Below, piece by piece: positions 33,837 through 49,318 of a stretch of 64,000 bases of DNA. A program made the translations under genes and the position numbers. Position 1 is the stretch's first letter, and each line of letters opens with the position of its first letter. Under the pieces are notes generated by a model. That model was given only the letters and a program-made list of their open reading frames with translations, was not told the origin of the DNA and searched no databases. The stretch is from Steinernema hermaphroditum (taxonomy: Eukaryota > Nematoda > Chromadorea > Rhabditida > Steinernematidae). The stretch is taken from the NCBI GenBank assembly GCA_030435675.1, contig CM059624.1, forward strand, positions 4,860,769 to 4,924,768, read 5' to 3'.

Positions 33837-35690
33837 CTCTCGGAGGAGAGGCCTTCGGAGCAGAAACAGATCTTCAGGACGAACAGGGGTCTTCAGAGGA
33901 TCTATCGGAAGAGGAGAGGCCTTCGAAGCCCAAGCGGATCTTCAGGAGGAACAGGAGTCTTCAAAGGATCTCTCGGAGGCGGAGAGGCCTTCGAAGCCCA
34001 AACAGATCTTCTAGAGGAACAGTGATCTTCAGGGGATCTCTCGGAGGCGGCGGGGCCTTCGAAGCCCAAGCGGATCTTCAAGAGGAACAGGGATCTTCAG
34101 ATGATCTCTCGGAGGCGGAGAGGCCTTCGGAGCAGAAACAGATCTTCAGGAGGAACAGGTGTCTTCAGAGGATCTATCGGAAGAGGAGGGGCCTTCGAAG
34201 CCCAAGCGGATCTTCAAGAGGAACAGGAGTCTTCAGATGATCTCTCAGAGGCGGAGGGGCCTTCGAAGCCCAAGCGGATCTTCAGGAGGAACAGGGGTCT
34301 TCAGAGGATCTATCGGAAGAGGAGGGGCCTTCGAAGTCCAAGCGGATCTTCAGGAGGAACAGGGATCTTCAGATGATCTCTCGGAGGCGGAGGGGCCTTC
34401 GAAGCCCAAGCGGATCTTCAGGAGGAACAGGGGTCTTCAGAGGATCTATCGGAAGAGGAGGGGCCTTCGAAGTCCAAGCGGATCTTCAGGAGGAACAGGG
34501 ATCTTCAGAGGATCTCTCGGAGGCGGAGGGGCCTTCGAAGCCCAAGCGGATCTTCAGGAGGAACAGGGGTCTTCAGAGGATCTATCGGAAGAGGAGGGGC
34601 CTTCGAAGTCCAAGCGGATCTTCAGGAGGAACAGGGATCTTCAGATGATCTCTCGGAGGCGGAGGGGCCTTCGAAGCCCAAGCGGATCTTCAGGAGGAAC
34701 AGGGGTCTTCAGAGGATCTATCGGAAGAGGAGGGGCCTTCGAAGTCCAAGCGGATCTTCAGGAGGAACAGGGATCTTCAGAGGATCTCTCGGAGGCGGAG
34801 GGGCCTTCGAAGCCCAAGCGGATCTTCAGGAGGAACAGGGGTCTTCAGAGGATCTATCGGAAGAGGAGGGGCCTTCGAAGTCCAAGCGGATCTTCAGGAG
34901 GAACAGGGATCTTCAGAGGATCTCTCGGAGGCGGCGGGGCCTTCGAAGCCCAAGCGGATCTTCAGGAGGAACAGGGATCTTCAGATGATCTCTCGGAGGC
35001 GGAGGGGCCTTCGAAGCCCAAGCGGATCTTCAGGAGGAACAGGGATCTTCAGAGGATCTATCGGAAGAGGAGGGGCCTTCGAAGTCCAAGCGGATCTTCA
35101 GGAGGAACAGGGATCTTCAGATGATCTCTCGGAAGAGGAGGGGCCTTCGAAGTCCAAGCGGATCTTCAGGAGGAACAGGGATCTTCAGAGGATCTATCGG
35201 AAGAGGAGGGACCTTCGAAGCCCAAGCGGATCTTCAGGAGGAACAGGGATCTTCAGAGGATCTCTCGGAGGCGGCGAGGCCTTCGAAGCCCAAGCGGATC
35301 TTCAGGAGGAACAGGGGTCTTCAGAGGATCTATCGGAAGAGGAGGGGCCTTCGAAGTCCAAGCGGATCTTCAGGAGGAACAGGGATCTTCAGAGGATCTA
35401 TCGGAAGAGGAGGGACCTTCGAAGCCCAAGCGGATCTTCAGGAGGAACAGGGATCTTCAGAGGATCTCTCGGAGGCGGCGAGGCCTTCGAAGCCCAAGCG
35501 GATCTTCAGGAGGAACAGGAATCTTCAGATGATCTATCGGAGGCGGAGGGGCCTTCGAAGCCCAAGCGGATCTTCAGGAGGAACAGGGATCTTCAGAGGA
35601 TCTCTCGGAGGCGGAGGGGCCTTCGAAGCCCAAACAGATCTTCAGGAGGAACAGTGGTCTCCAGAGGATCTCCTAGAGGAACAAGGCTTT
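33832..35690 (+). repeat. 68-bp minisatellite, about 27 units
   Basis: The unit runs GATCTCTCGGAGGCGG, AGGGGCCTTCGAAGCCC, AAGCGGATCTTCAGG and AGGAACAGGGATCTTCAGAG. Two unit types alternate over long stretches: one with TATCGGAAGAGG...AAGTCC, the other with CTCGGAGGCGG...AAGCCC, giving a 136-bp dimer. Outer units (33,832-34,140 and 35,600-35,690) are more diverged than inner ones. As 68 is not a multiple of three, each frame cycles through all three readings; the plus strand has few stops, giving frames up to 321 codons with an alternating acidic (DLSEEEGPSKP), basic (RIYRKRRGL) and Gly-rich (SLGGGGAFEA) text. Translation is not shown. Confidence 0.95.
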
Positions 35691-35988
35691 CGGAGGATTT
35701 CTAGCAGGAGGAGGAGACTTCGGAGCCATGGGTGATCTTCTCGGGGATTGGGCTTCTTCGGAGGGGCTCCGAAGCGGAGGCGCCAACGCTTACTTGAGCC
35801 TCAATGTCAGCTTCGTCTGATTTAGTAAACAGAGAGACACAAATTGCAAGTGTCTGTATGTCTATCCAGGACGAACATTTACAAGGCAAACAACGTTCCA
35901 CTCCTTAGACATCCCACTGCAGAACAATTCTTGTACAAAGAGTTCGTTTTTTTTGCTCACACAAACAAAACGGGAGTCGTAAGCATCA
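35691..35988. other. intergenic DNA between minisatellite and RNF113
   Basis: The first part has degenerate minisatellite-like words (GGAGGAGGAGACTTCGGAG; GGGGCTCCGAAGCGGAGG). The rest is probably the RNF113 3' UTR and flank. Confidence 0.5.
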
Positions 35989-37124
35989 CTACTCGTCGCT
36001 ATCTTCATCTGAGACCTCCTCATTCTTAGCTTCTTTTTCTTTCAGATGTTTCTCAAGGTCTAAAAAATGAAGATATACACAAACACGGTAAATGGATACT
36101 CACCCTTCGCATATTTAAAGCTTCCCGTCCAAGCCTTCGCACAGCTCTCAATTGGACACTTCTTACGTTTTTGTGATTGAGCAATAGCACACTTTTCGCA
36201 GAAATGATGGGAACAGCTGGCCAACACCGGGGTCTGGAAGGCGTCGTCGCAAATAGGGCACGTTTCGGGAAACTGTGAGTCTTCGTCCTCCGAGTCAGTG
36301 ATCAGGTACTTGTCGTCATCCTCTTCTTGCATCTTCCCCTCCTGATAGTCGCGCTCAATCTCCCAGCCGTGCTTGTAGTCCGAGCGGTCGTGCATAAACT
36401 TGCACGAATCACCGAACGTGCAGAATCCGGTTTCCTTGTAGTCTTTGCACACGTCTGGCGCGAAATCCCATCGAATCGTTCTCTTCACGTACTGATTGGC
36501 TCGTATCTGGCCAAGTCGCACGAGCCCACTTGATGCGTTTCCCTTCACGCTATCCTCCTTTATCGTGGCATTGTAGAGCGCAGCACCTTTGTAAATCTGT
36601 AATGCGTTATGTTGGTAATTATTAGAGCCACTGTGACACACCTTCGTGTCGATTCCTTTCTTGAGCTCTGCCTGAACGCGTTCGAATTGCGCTTGCGCAT
36701 CTCGGTCAAACGGAGTGTCGATTTCTGTCAGTTCGGTTACTTTGCTGCTGTGTGCGTTTGAGATGTGCGCATGTGCTACTTGTCCCGAGCAACCAGGACC
36801 ATCTTCCTCTTCTTGGCCGTCAGATTCGGCGGCATCGGAGTCATCGCTCTCCTTCTTCTCTTTGGCCTAAACAGAACGTATCGTAAATGACTTGCGATTT
36901 CACGGACAACTCACCGTAGAAGCAGTCATTTGTCCTTTGCGGAGCTTCTTTCGCTTTGCCTCAGCGATGTTCGCCGAAAGATCCTCATCGCTCTCGCCGG
37001 AACTCTGCTTCTGTGCCGCGCGCACATTCGTGCGTCCTTGGCGTGGCCGTTTGCGGAAGAACGTGCACGACACGGCGGGCTGCTCCTTTTCGCCGCCGAC
37101 GTTCGAGTCTTCTTGGATGTCCAT
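35989..37124 (-). CDS. rnf-113: RNF113/CWC24, CCCH zinc finger and RING spliceosome E3
   Basis: Exons 36915-37124, 36642-36866, 36104-36596 and 35989-36059 give 332 residues, the family's usual size. N-terminal FFRKRPRQGR, then a long acidic region, then a block conserved in the family (YNATIKED; NQYVKRTIRWDFAPDVC), a CCCH finger (C195, C203, C209, H213), a RING (C257, C260, C272, H274, C277, C280, C291, C296) and the FKYAKDLEKHL helix. Known members act in the activated spliceosome around the branch site and in DNA repair. The start at 37,124 is chosen over an upstream in-frame extension because a TGTTTAG acceptor lies just before it. It is followed after 242 bases by the GalNAc-transferase gene upstream on the same strand. 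Confidence 0.93.
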
Positions 37125-37365
37125 GTGTTCCTCTAAACAGATTCCTTTAACCTGGCACAAATAAAATGATTCGGTACGAGCTCTGACTCAACAGTTCACT
37201 CCTTGAAACATCTATGGGACATCTTCATTACCACCAATAAATACGTTTAAATATCACAGTTCTGGTTTGCATAAATACGATGAGCTTGTGGTACAAACAT
37301 GACCTAATAAATAGATTCAACAACAACAGTAATTCGCTGTACATAAGTGACCCGGAATACTTCTT

Positions 37366-39662
37366 CTAGTCAGTGAAAATTTCGCGCCATCTCCATTTTT
37401 GCTTCGGATCTACTTCATCGCATGTGCTCAACTTGAGCGTTGAGCTGGACATTGACTCGTCGGCAGTGAGGCAAGTGTTGTCAGTCGTGTGGATGATCTG
37501 CTCTGTAGCCCTGTTGTATGTGAACGATCCATCGACAGTGCCCTTCTGGCAATGATTTGAACGGAGGCGGTTGCCGTATGCAGTCAGGCACCACTCACCC
37601 TGAGTCAGCTGGCCCTTCTTGTTTAGTCGCATAAGCTAAATTGAAAGAGTGAGAAGAATGTCAGTTTATCTGCAAGCTACCTGATTTCCTCCGTAACCAT
37701 GGCACGGCGTAGCACCAACAGTGCCTGGGATGGGCTGACCCATTGTGTCAAGGCATTTGCTCGTGTGAAGATTCTTCGCTTCTCCCCACACGTCATTTTC
37801 CGGCAAGAGAGGGTATGACAACTCAATGTCGTAGGCAACATTCTTCATGTACCAGTCGAAGGACTTGCACTGGAGTTTCTCGCGTAGTGCCAATTGCTTA
37901 GTAATGTCTCCGGGTTTGCGATGCTGCGCCGACGGCTCTCGGATGTAGTAGTATTTGCCATAATCGTCCATCCAGGTTTTGACGACACGGACCATGTTCT
38001 AAAATTTTCCTACATTTATTCACTTCACGGAGGGCAACTAAAATACCGTAGAGATCACAGGCTTTCCGCTCAACTTCCCGAAGTTATACGGCATATGCGA
38101 GCGGTAGACGTGACCAACATGGGAGCAAGGAACGAAGAGAATTCCTCCGCCACATTGCCAAATCTAGAAAAGCAAACATGAAGCACCGCGCTACGACAGC
38201 AGAGTGACTACCTTAAAACTGAGCTCGTACTGTTCGCCACCCCAGATCTGGAGTCCGTCGTCATAGTAACCGAGCTCTTCAAACCACTGGCGGTCGATGG
38301 CAAAGAGCCCACCGGCATGCGTGGGAGAGCGGAACGGTTCACTGTCGTGCTTTCGTCGCTGGCGTTCTTGTTCCGAGATCTCTGTTTCCTTGTACAGAAG
38401 ACCCCATTCGAAGATTCCGCGGAAATGGCGGTCAGCACTGCCGTAGACTCGGCGGTAAGCCCACGTATTCATGTCGATTCCGTCAATAACAGGAACTGTC
38501 ATGACGCGGCTGAAAAAAATATTCAGATATGCACCAGGAATGACAACGCTGCACCGATTGTGTTTAATAGGAGCAAGAAGAGGTGGGAGCCAGTTGAGGT
38601 TGACTTCACAGTGAGCATCCAGGAAGATGACAACATCACCAGTTGCAGCGTGCGCCCCGTTGCTCCTAGTGCGAATAAGACCTTCGCGCTCAGCGTTGCG
38701 AATAAGCTTGACCTTTCCGTTGAATTGCTTGATGTATTCTTCAAGTTTGCCTTTCAAATGAGCTGCAAATGGGCTTGCTCAGCATCAGCAGTTGTGTGTG
38801 TTGCTTACGCTTATCGCTGTAGTCATCGACCAGAATTATCTCTTTGATCAAATGCGGTGGGCTGCGCTTCAGAACTGAGTGAACAGTTCGCATAAGGGGC
38901 GACCATCCTTCGTTGTGGAAGACGATGACCACACTGGCCGTCGGCAGCTCTTCCGGATAGTGCCAGTACTTGCACTCACTCATACGTACATCAGGGACTG
39001 TTCGATTCATCGAAATCATGTCGCTGACGTAGGTGTTGAATCCGTATTGCTGCATGGCGCGCTTGACTTCAGCGGTGTTGTCAGCGTGTACAGGCTTGCC
39101 GAGAGACCCTACCATGGAATAATATAAACACATCAGGATTCACTCTGACCTACCAGGAGAGCCATCGTCAAGCTCTTCCTCGGGTTCATAATTTCCCAGG
39201 ACACCGCTTTTTAGCACCGTATTCGGATCAGTTTCGCCTGCAAGTGGTGCATTGTCCGCAACGTGCCCTAAGTCGGAGTTCTCTGAACGGAACGGATGGC
39301 GGATGCGAGTGTCACGAACGTGTTCAATATGTTCATGACTGCGTTCCTAAACAAGAAAGATAAATATTCATACATGCCACAAATATGAGTCATTCATGTT
39401 GAAAACGCATCATACTCATCTCATTACACTGTGAAGCGTGGGACATCACAAAACTCTTTTTTTTTCATGCTACAAACAGATCGGACTAATCAATCAATTT
39501 CTAAGCGGATCAGCTGAAAAAGCTTACCAAATCGTTATCGGCATGATAAGCGACGAAGAAACAGAAGGCCAGTAGCGCGGCACAGAACAGAAGGAAGACG
39601 AAGGAACGGTGGCGCAGAAACCTCCTGAACTCGAACCACTGTCGTTTCAGCGACGAAGCCAT
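37366..39662 (-). CDS. polypeptide N-acetylgalactosaminyltransferase (GLY/GALNT family)
   Basis: Eight exons in phase: 39528-39662, 39154-39346, 38809-39108, 38555-38762, 38212-38509, 38047-38163, 37681-37998, 37366-37635; 612 residues. Type II Golgi protein with a short basic tail and a membrane anchor at about 20-38, a stem, a GT-A domain ([20 protein letters not shown]; DxH metal site D258-A-H260; [45 protein letters not shown]), and a C-terminal ricin-type lectin domain with CLDT and QKW repeats. It transfers GalNAc to Ser/Thr to begin mucin-type O-glycans. The 45-base intron 38,510-38,554 is a multiple of three without a stop, so retained transcripts would insert 15 residues into the catalytic domain; the spliced form restores [15 protein letters not shown], as in the family. 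Confidence 0.95.
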
Positions 39663-40152
39663 CGCGGCAGCCTCGAGGTCCGATCACCCTATAAATGGCA
39701 AAAACTCAATGAAAAGCCACGAAAAGCCAACGCGGCTATATAATAAACACGAGTGGAGGGAATGGTGGTCATACGTGGCATGTTTGTTTGCACCGCGCGT
39801 GCACTTCGCGTTGAGACCATATGTGAATATCGGAGGATGAGAAGAAAATTCTCAGATATTTGGCTCACGTCTTTAGAGAAGAGAGTGTTCACAATCACAA
39901 ACAGGGTGAAAGAAGAGTGGATCATAAGAATTGATCAGAAGAGAGAAGAGAAGAGTTAAAGCAGGAAAAAAGGACGGAACGGCAAACAAAACAGCAGAGG
40001 GTGAAAATTCATAAGACTACGATACACAGACACGCTCTGAGATGACTACATCGTACGTTCACTAAAACGTAAGCACTACTCACGCAAAACATTAAAATGC
40101 GTTATAATCTTTATGCAAAACTACGGGCGACAACGAGATTAGCAACCGTTCG
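39663..40152. other. intergenic DNA
   Basis: Presumed promoter side of the GalNAc-transferase gene and 3' flank of the next minus-strand gene. No motif supported. Confidence 0.4.
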
Positions 40153-40499
40153 CTATTTCTCGGTGTTCAGTTTTAGGACGTACAAGGAGAAAAGAAGCCT
40201 GAAAGAACAACTTTGAGAATTGGAACAAGTGCACAAGTTCACATACATCTTTGACAGGAACATGAGTGTGAGCGCAATTACTCCGACGACGCTTAAAGAA
40301 CAAAATAAGATATGAAATACAAATCAACCCCTTACGTGTGAAAATGTTCAATTTCCTCGGTAATTTCAATTACAAAACTGTTCACATCATTCGCCAATAC
40401 CATCCTGTAGTGGCTCTTGAGTTCGTCTATCTGTACAGAACCGGCTGAGCAAAGCGAGATCCAGATTAGAGAGAGGAGCAACGTCCCTACAGGCTTCAT
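40153..40499 (-). CDS. small secreted or membrane protein, 84 residues, unidentified
   Basis: Exons 40336-40499, 40247-40291 and 40153-40198 join in phase (AC|gtaagg, AT|gtatgt). The N-terminus is a classical signal peptide (MKPVGTLLLSLIWISLCSAG), followed by a short polar segment (VQIDELKSHYRMVL; VIEITEEIEHFH) and a hydrophobic stretch, VVGVIALTLMFLSK-MLLFSLYVL, that looks like one membrane helix; the C-terminus is LKLNTEK. So a small type I membrane protein is likely. The 48-base second intron is in frame and free of stops; retention would insert a Cys-rich segment in the helix. No family recognised. The first ATG after the signal-peptide-less upstream codons is used. Confidence 0.5.
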
Positions 40500-40850
40500 A
40501 TTAACTCGACTGCTCTTCTTCAAGTTGACTCTGCAGACCGCTTATATTGTCTCTGCCGTGCGCCTAGACGTCTGATTCTGCAAAAGACTGTGGTTCCCGG
40601 TAGACGCCAGACAAATCATGAAGGCGGTCCTTGCACGATTTCGATACGATACAACAACGTAGAATCGCAATGCCTGTTCGTCACGTGCACGATTTGTTTG
40701 GGCGGTTTTTCCTGCGAGATTTCTTTGCTTTTGAGTTACTGAGTTGCGATGGTTATGAAACTTCCCGATTTCGAAAGTTTCGCGCGTGGTCACCTACTTA
40801 TTAATGAGCGCTTCTCCTTTAGGACTTTTATCCTTCTGAGCTCCGCAAAC
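40500..40850. promoter_or_regulatory. divergent promoter region
   Basis: This 351-base gap lies between two genes that point away from each other (small membrane protein on the minus strand, eIF4E-motif protein on the plus strand) and must hold both promoters. No specific box supported. Confidence 0.35.
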
Positions 40851-41531
40851 ATGAATAACAATACTCCCCGACAAGCTGCCGTATACAGTCGCAAAGAAAT
40901 TGTGATGCTGGGTGGGTCCGATATCGCAAATGAGCCTCCCCACCGAATGATCCAGTGTGTTCTTCGTGGACTCAACATCGCTACTGAGTAAGTGCCAGTT
41001 TTTGTATGACTATTGTCATTTATCATTGCAGCCCTGAGGACAAATACAAGCCGTGCGACATGCTCATCAAACGGGCCCTTGAAGAGAAGAAGCCTGTCAT
41101 CACGTACGCTCCTCCGGTAGCAGTTCCTGTTGAAGCTTGCACTCCAAAGAGTCCGTCGCTTCCGAACTATCTTCTCGACTTCGATGCAAAGCCTTGTGGC
41201 GCTAGCAACGAGATTCTCCCTCGTTGCGATCTGGATCCGCGAGAGTGAGTTATGCACGTTATGGGCAAGTACTAGATACGTCTTTCAGCCAGGAACAGTT
41301 GAACACAGTCGAATACTCGGATACTGACGAGCTCGCTATTACGCGCGCTGAGACTCTGTTCATGTACTGGTCGTTGGTGAGTGGTTTCAGCGGGGGAAAT
41401 TGTTTTGACTGTTTATTTTTCAGGATGAAGCAAACGATGACCACACGAAGCGGCAGCGCGCTGTGTCCAACATGCACCACCTCAAGGAAATGGCCAAGAA
41501 GTACAACATGCCCTGCAATTACATGAAGTGA
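40851..41531 (+). CDS. small protein with eIF4E-binding-like motif and TDELA..RAE tail
   Basis: Exons 40851-40987, 41032-41244, 41289-41376 and 41424-41531 give 181 residues. Near the N-terminus AVYSRKEIVMLGG fits the Y-x4-hydrophobic-hydrophobic pattern of eIF4E binders (4E-BP, eIF4G, 4E-T). The C-terminal third reads NTVEYSDTDELAITRAETLF ... KKYNMPCNYMK, which is repeated in the larger protein at 51,802-53,559 (DTVEFAHTDELAKSRAEALY ... LKYNMKVDF), with an intron in the same place. The middle is Pro-rich (ITYAPPVAVPV). A role in binding eIF4E and limiting translation, as for IFET/4E-T or SPN-2 type proteins, is an inference; the family itself I cannot name with certainty. Confidence 0.6.
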
Positions 41532-41656
41532 AGCGGGTCTTAGGGGCGTTGGTTACATTGGGGAGAAAGCTGTGGTTGTTAATTCTAATATTTTCCTGTT
41601 ATACATGCATTTTGCTAGACGTTTTTTTATAAAGCATGTGTCCGATTTTCGACTTA

Positions 41657-42209
41657 CAAGGAAAGTCCCTGAAGTGATAAACGCCGATTTGACTGAAACT
41701 TTGTAGACTGGTAGAGCTATGGGTGTGAAGTGCAGTGACGTATGTCATGTCGGCAGCATCTCATGGGAGAGGGTCTAAAAGTAGGTTAAAAGATAGGGAT
41801 TAAGTGATATAGTGCTGTTGAAGCCCATCTGAAGCCAATAACCGTGTGGTGTAGTGGTTAACGTGCGGTACTACCGTAAATGGCGATTTTCGTGCATTTT
41901 AAATGGGGTTAAAGTCATTTGCGAAGACGGTAAGGCCAAGAAAAACGGTTTGCCCTCGATGGGCATCAAACCCGGAGGAAAAAGGAGCGCGGTAGTCCGA
42001 CACGTTAACCACTACACCACACCGTCATGACATTTCAATGTGCTTCAACAGTACTATATCTCACATCCCCTATCTTTTAACCTGTTTTTAGACCCTCTCT
42101 TATAAGATGCTGCCGGTGCGGCATACGTCACTTCACTTCAGGGACACAGTTCTACCAGTGTATAAAGTTTCAGCCAAATCGGCGTTTATCACTTCAAGGA
42201 CCTTCCTTG
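41657..42209. mobile_element. 553-bp palindromic element with tRNA-like pol III boxes
   Basis: The ends CAAGGAAAGTCCCTGAAGTG (41,657) and the reverse complement of CACTTCAAGGACCTTCCTTG (to 42,209) open arms of about 220 bases that pair almost throughout (GTGATAAACGCCGATTTG; GGCAGCATCT; GAGAGGGTCTAAAA; GTTAAAAGATAGGG). At the inner end of both arms is TGGTGTAGTGGTTAACGTG, a tRNA A box. On the minus strand (42,024 to 41,944) it is followed, at B-box distance, by GGGTTTGATGCCC. There is no acceptor-stem pairing, so it is not a working tRNA. Best read as a tRNA-derived SINE or pair of SINEs arranged head to head. Confidence 0.75.
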
Positions 42210-43145
42210 TTAGTTAGGTGTGTTTGCTCGGGTCCGGCTCATGTATTGCGCTATGGTACCTTATCTCGTCCGTGTGGTTATTCTAGTTCATTTATTGACG
42301 ATTCTGCTCAAAGTTCCAGAGTTTAGCTATTATTTGCTGGGCGTGCAAAATGAAATGAACTGGTTCTTACAGATTTCTTTAATTCGATGTTTACCGGTAC
42401 CTTCTCTGCAGCGAGCATCTCCGGAGCACTGGAGCACTCCTATACGCCTTTGAACTCCTCTCTCCCTCCAGGAGCTCACTCGCGACGCCAGCGCCGCTGC
42501 TCCGGGAACACGTTCCTCATTCCCTCGAAGAACCCCTCCTCGGTTCCGAAGATCGCTGTTTCTCCGGGAACTCCCAGAGTCCCCTTATAAGACCTCGTCA
42601 GTGCGTCTCGGTTCCGCTTCTCCTCTAGTGGCTCCTTCGCGGCTCCGGGAACCGCTGCCTCTTCAGGAAGTCCCGGGATCAATTGACCTGTTTTCGTATG
42701 GCCTATTATGAAGGGCGTGCAAAGTACATACGAAAACCAGGAAACTTGTACTCGAAAGAGCAGCTGCTCGACAGTAACGCAGCTGCAGGAGGGTGATCTA
42801 CCCCCGCAGCAGAAGCAGAAGAAAACAGCAGAAGCGCGAGAAGAAAGCAATCAGAGAAGCGCGATGAAAGGACTTGGCGACTCTCGAAACGAATTCCTTG
42901 AGTGTGTCAATTGTCTGTGATTGTACAGTACCTCTCTTTTTAATTGCTCTAGAACGTTCGAAACGGGACTGCGTTCCTGTCACCAGCAAGTTGTGCTTGT
43001 GATGTCGTTGGAGCTCTCAAGGCGTTCTTCCATCGCCCCGCAGAGCTCTGATTCGTTAGCTGTTGTTGCGTGGCGCAGATAGGCCTGTTTCTTGTACCGT
43101 TAACCTGGCGATCGTTTCAGGAGCGATTTGAGATCGTGGAGAGCG
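42210..43145. other. intergenic DNA upstream of the Mi-2 gene
   Basis: The part 42,400-42,690 is a CT-rich degenerate repeat (see separate entry). Just before the start codon a strong GATCGTTTCAG acceptor at about 43,120 suggests 5' UTR or leader splicing. I searched this stretch for an exon encoding a first PHD finger and saw none. Confidence 0.4.
42410..42690 (-). repeat. degenerate short repeat, possible relative of the 68-bp minisatellite
   Basis: Words such as TTCCGAAGATCGCTGTTTCT, CTCCGGGAACTCCC and TCTTCAGGAAGTCCC recall the reverse complement of the minisatellite (TGAAGATCCCTGTTCCTCC). A similar text (CTCGAAGATCGTTAATTCTC; CCAGGAGCTCCTC) is at 48,285-48,632. Relation is tentative. 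Confidence 0.3.
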
Positions 43146-48118
<4,973 letters not shown>

Positions 48119-48800
48119 AAGCGACGGTTCTATTTAATAACTTCTCTCTATTTATACATTGTGTTGTTGTTGTAGTTCGGAGAAATTTCCCGTTTGAGGA
48201 TCGAAGAACTCTAGCACCCTTCCTCACTTTGTTCCGGAAGAATTGATGCTCTTGGGTCTTTCGCAGCTACGACGATGTTTACGCGGAGCTTCTCCGCAGC
48301 TCCGAAGAACGCTCCTCATCTCACAGGAGCTTTCTGCGGTCATGAAGACCACTGCTTCTCTCAAGGAACCAGTGTAGATCTCTGCTCGTGTGGCTTTCCT
48401 CACTTGCGAAGCTTTTTTGGAAACCTCGAAGATCGTTAATTCTCCAGGAGCTCCTCAGCGCTTACAAGCATCGATGTCTAGATGCCCCTTCGTTGGCTCC
48501 GGAGTCCAGAGGCCCTTGCTTCCTTCCTATCCTCCAAAATATTTTTCAATTCGGGCTCTATAATGAGCAATATTGGTATCCGCCTTTGAAATCCCTCCGC
48601 TGCTCTTCCGCTCCTCCAGGGGCTCATTGACCTACTTATACACGTCTCCATAAGGTGACGCGGTGGAAATGTCCTTCTTGCACCTGGGCGACGATGACAG
48701 CTTGTCATTGCGCCATCGATTGTCTCGTCGACAGCCACGTTCGCGCAAAACGTGTAGATGTGTATGGTGACACCGAACTACTCCCTCGAATGAGGGCGTT
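48119..48800. repeat. intergenic DNA with degenerate CT-rich repeats
   Basis: From about 48,230 to 48,640 words like GGAGCTTCTCCGCAGCTCCG, CTCGAAGATCGTTAATTCTC and GGCTCCGGAGTCCAGAGG recall the stretch upstream of the Mi-2 gene (42,410-42,690). No coding sequence seen. Confidence 0.3.
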
Positions 48801-48872
48801 GGGGGTATAGCTCAGGGGTAGAGCGCTCGCTTAGCATGCGAGAGGGCTGGGGTTCGAATCCCCATACCTCCA
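48801..48872 (+). tRNA. tRNA-Ala (anticodon AGC)
   Basis: A complete 72-base cloverleaf. The acceptor stem pairs GGGGGTA with TACCTCC, including the G3:U70 wobble that alanyl-tRNA synthetase recognises. D arm with AGCTCAGGGGTAGAGC, anticodon arm CTCGC-TTAGCAT-GCGAG with AGC at 48,833-48,835, T arm GGGG-TTCGAAT-CCCC, discriminator A. No intron. Five T residues at 48,878-48,882 can end pol III transcription. Confidence 0.98.
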
Positions 48873-48877
48873 GAACG

Positions 48878-48882
48878 TTTTT
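48878..48882 (+). terminator. pol III terminator of tRNA-Ala
   Basis: A run of five T bases six bases after the tRNA end. Confidence 0.6.
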
Positions 48883-49137
48883 GCTTTGCATAAACAAGCG
48901 GGCGGTGATTCAAGTGCGAAACGAAGAAGGCGGCGCAAGCGCGAACACTTGTTGCCGCAAACACGACGTGGCGGCGTCGAGGTTATTCGCTGAAATAGTT
49001 GCAACATCTTCAGCTGATAACGGTGACTGCAGCGCTCCAAAAAAAATTCTGCCGATTGGCAAATGCCGATTGTCTTATCAGCTGTGGCTGGATAGACTCT
49101 AAGCAACGCTCTTCCCACCGCATTCGCTTGCTGGACG

Positions 49138-49318
49138 ATGTACACACTCGCTCTGCTTTGGCGCATTTGTTGCCTGAGCTTATCAATTCTTCGGCGGCTT
49201 TACAACTTTTTTCGGCCTCACTACTACTTCGTACTCGTACTCATGCTCTTCCTGTTCAAGTCAACGCTACGTCTGGTTGGGATTCATCTGAAACGTACGC
49301 TGAAAAGGATTTACAATG
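49138..49318 (+). CDS. possible first exon of a hydrophobic protein
   Basis: ATG at 49,138 opens 60 codons ending at a good donor, AATG|gtgagt. The peptide is hydrophobic and basic (MYTLALLWRICCLSLSILRR; FVLVLMLFLFK), like a membrane protein start. A second frame is open over the same bases, and no following exon was found, so this may be chance. Confidence 0.22.

Noticed and set aside
34159..35124. 321-codon frame within the minisatellite as a gene
   Set aside because: The unit is open in all frames by composition, there is no promoter or splice evidence, and the frame begins and ends where single units happen to carry stops.
38317..38847. 176-codon plus-strand frame
   Set aside because: Antisense shadow of the GalNAc-transferase exons.
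41944..42024. A functional tRNA gene on the minus strand
   Set aside because: A and B boxes are present but there is no paired acceptor stem and the anticodon arm does not fold; it is a tRNA-derived repeat.
42708..42920. Upstream Mi-2 exon coding for the missing PHD1
   Set aside because: The 70-codon frame has no PHD cysteine pattern and no donor that fits the Mi-2 start.
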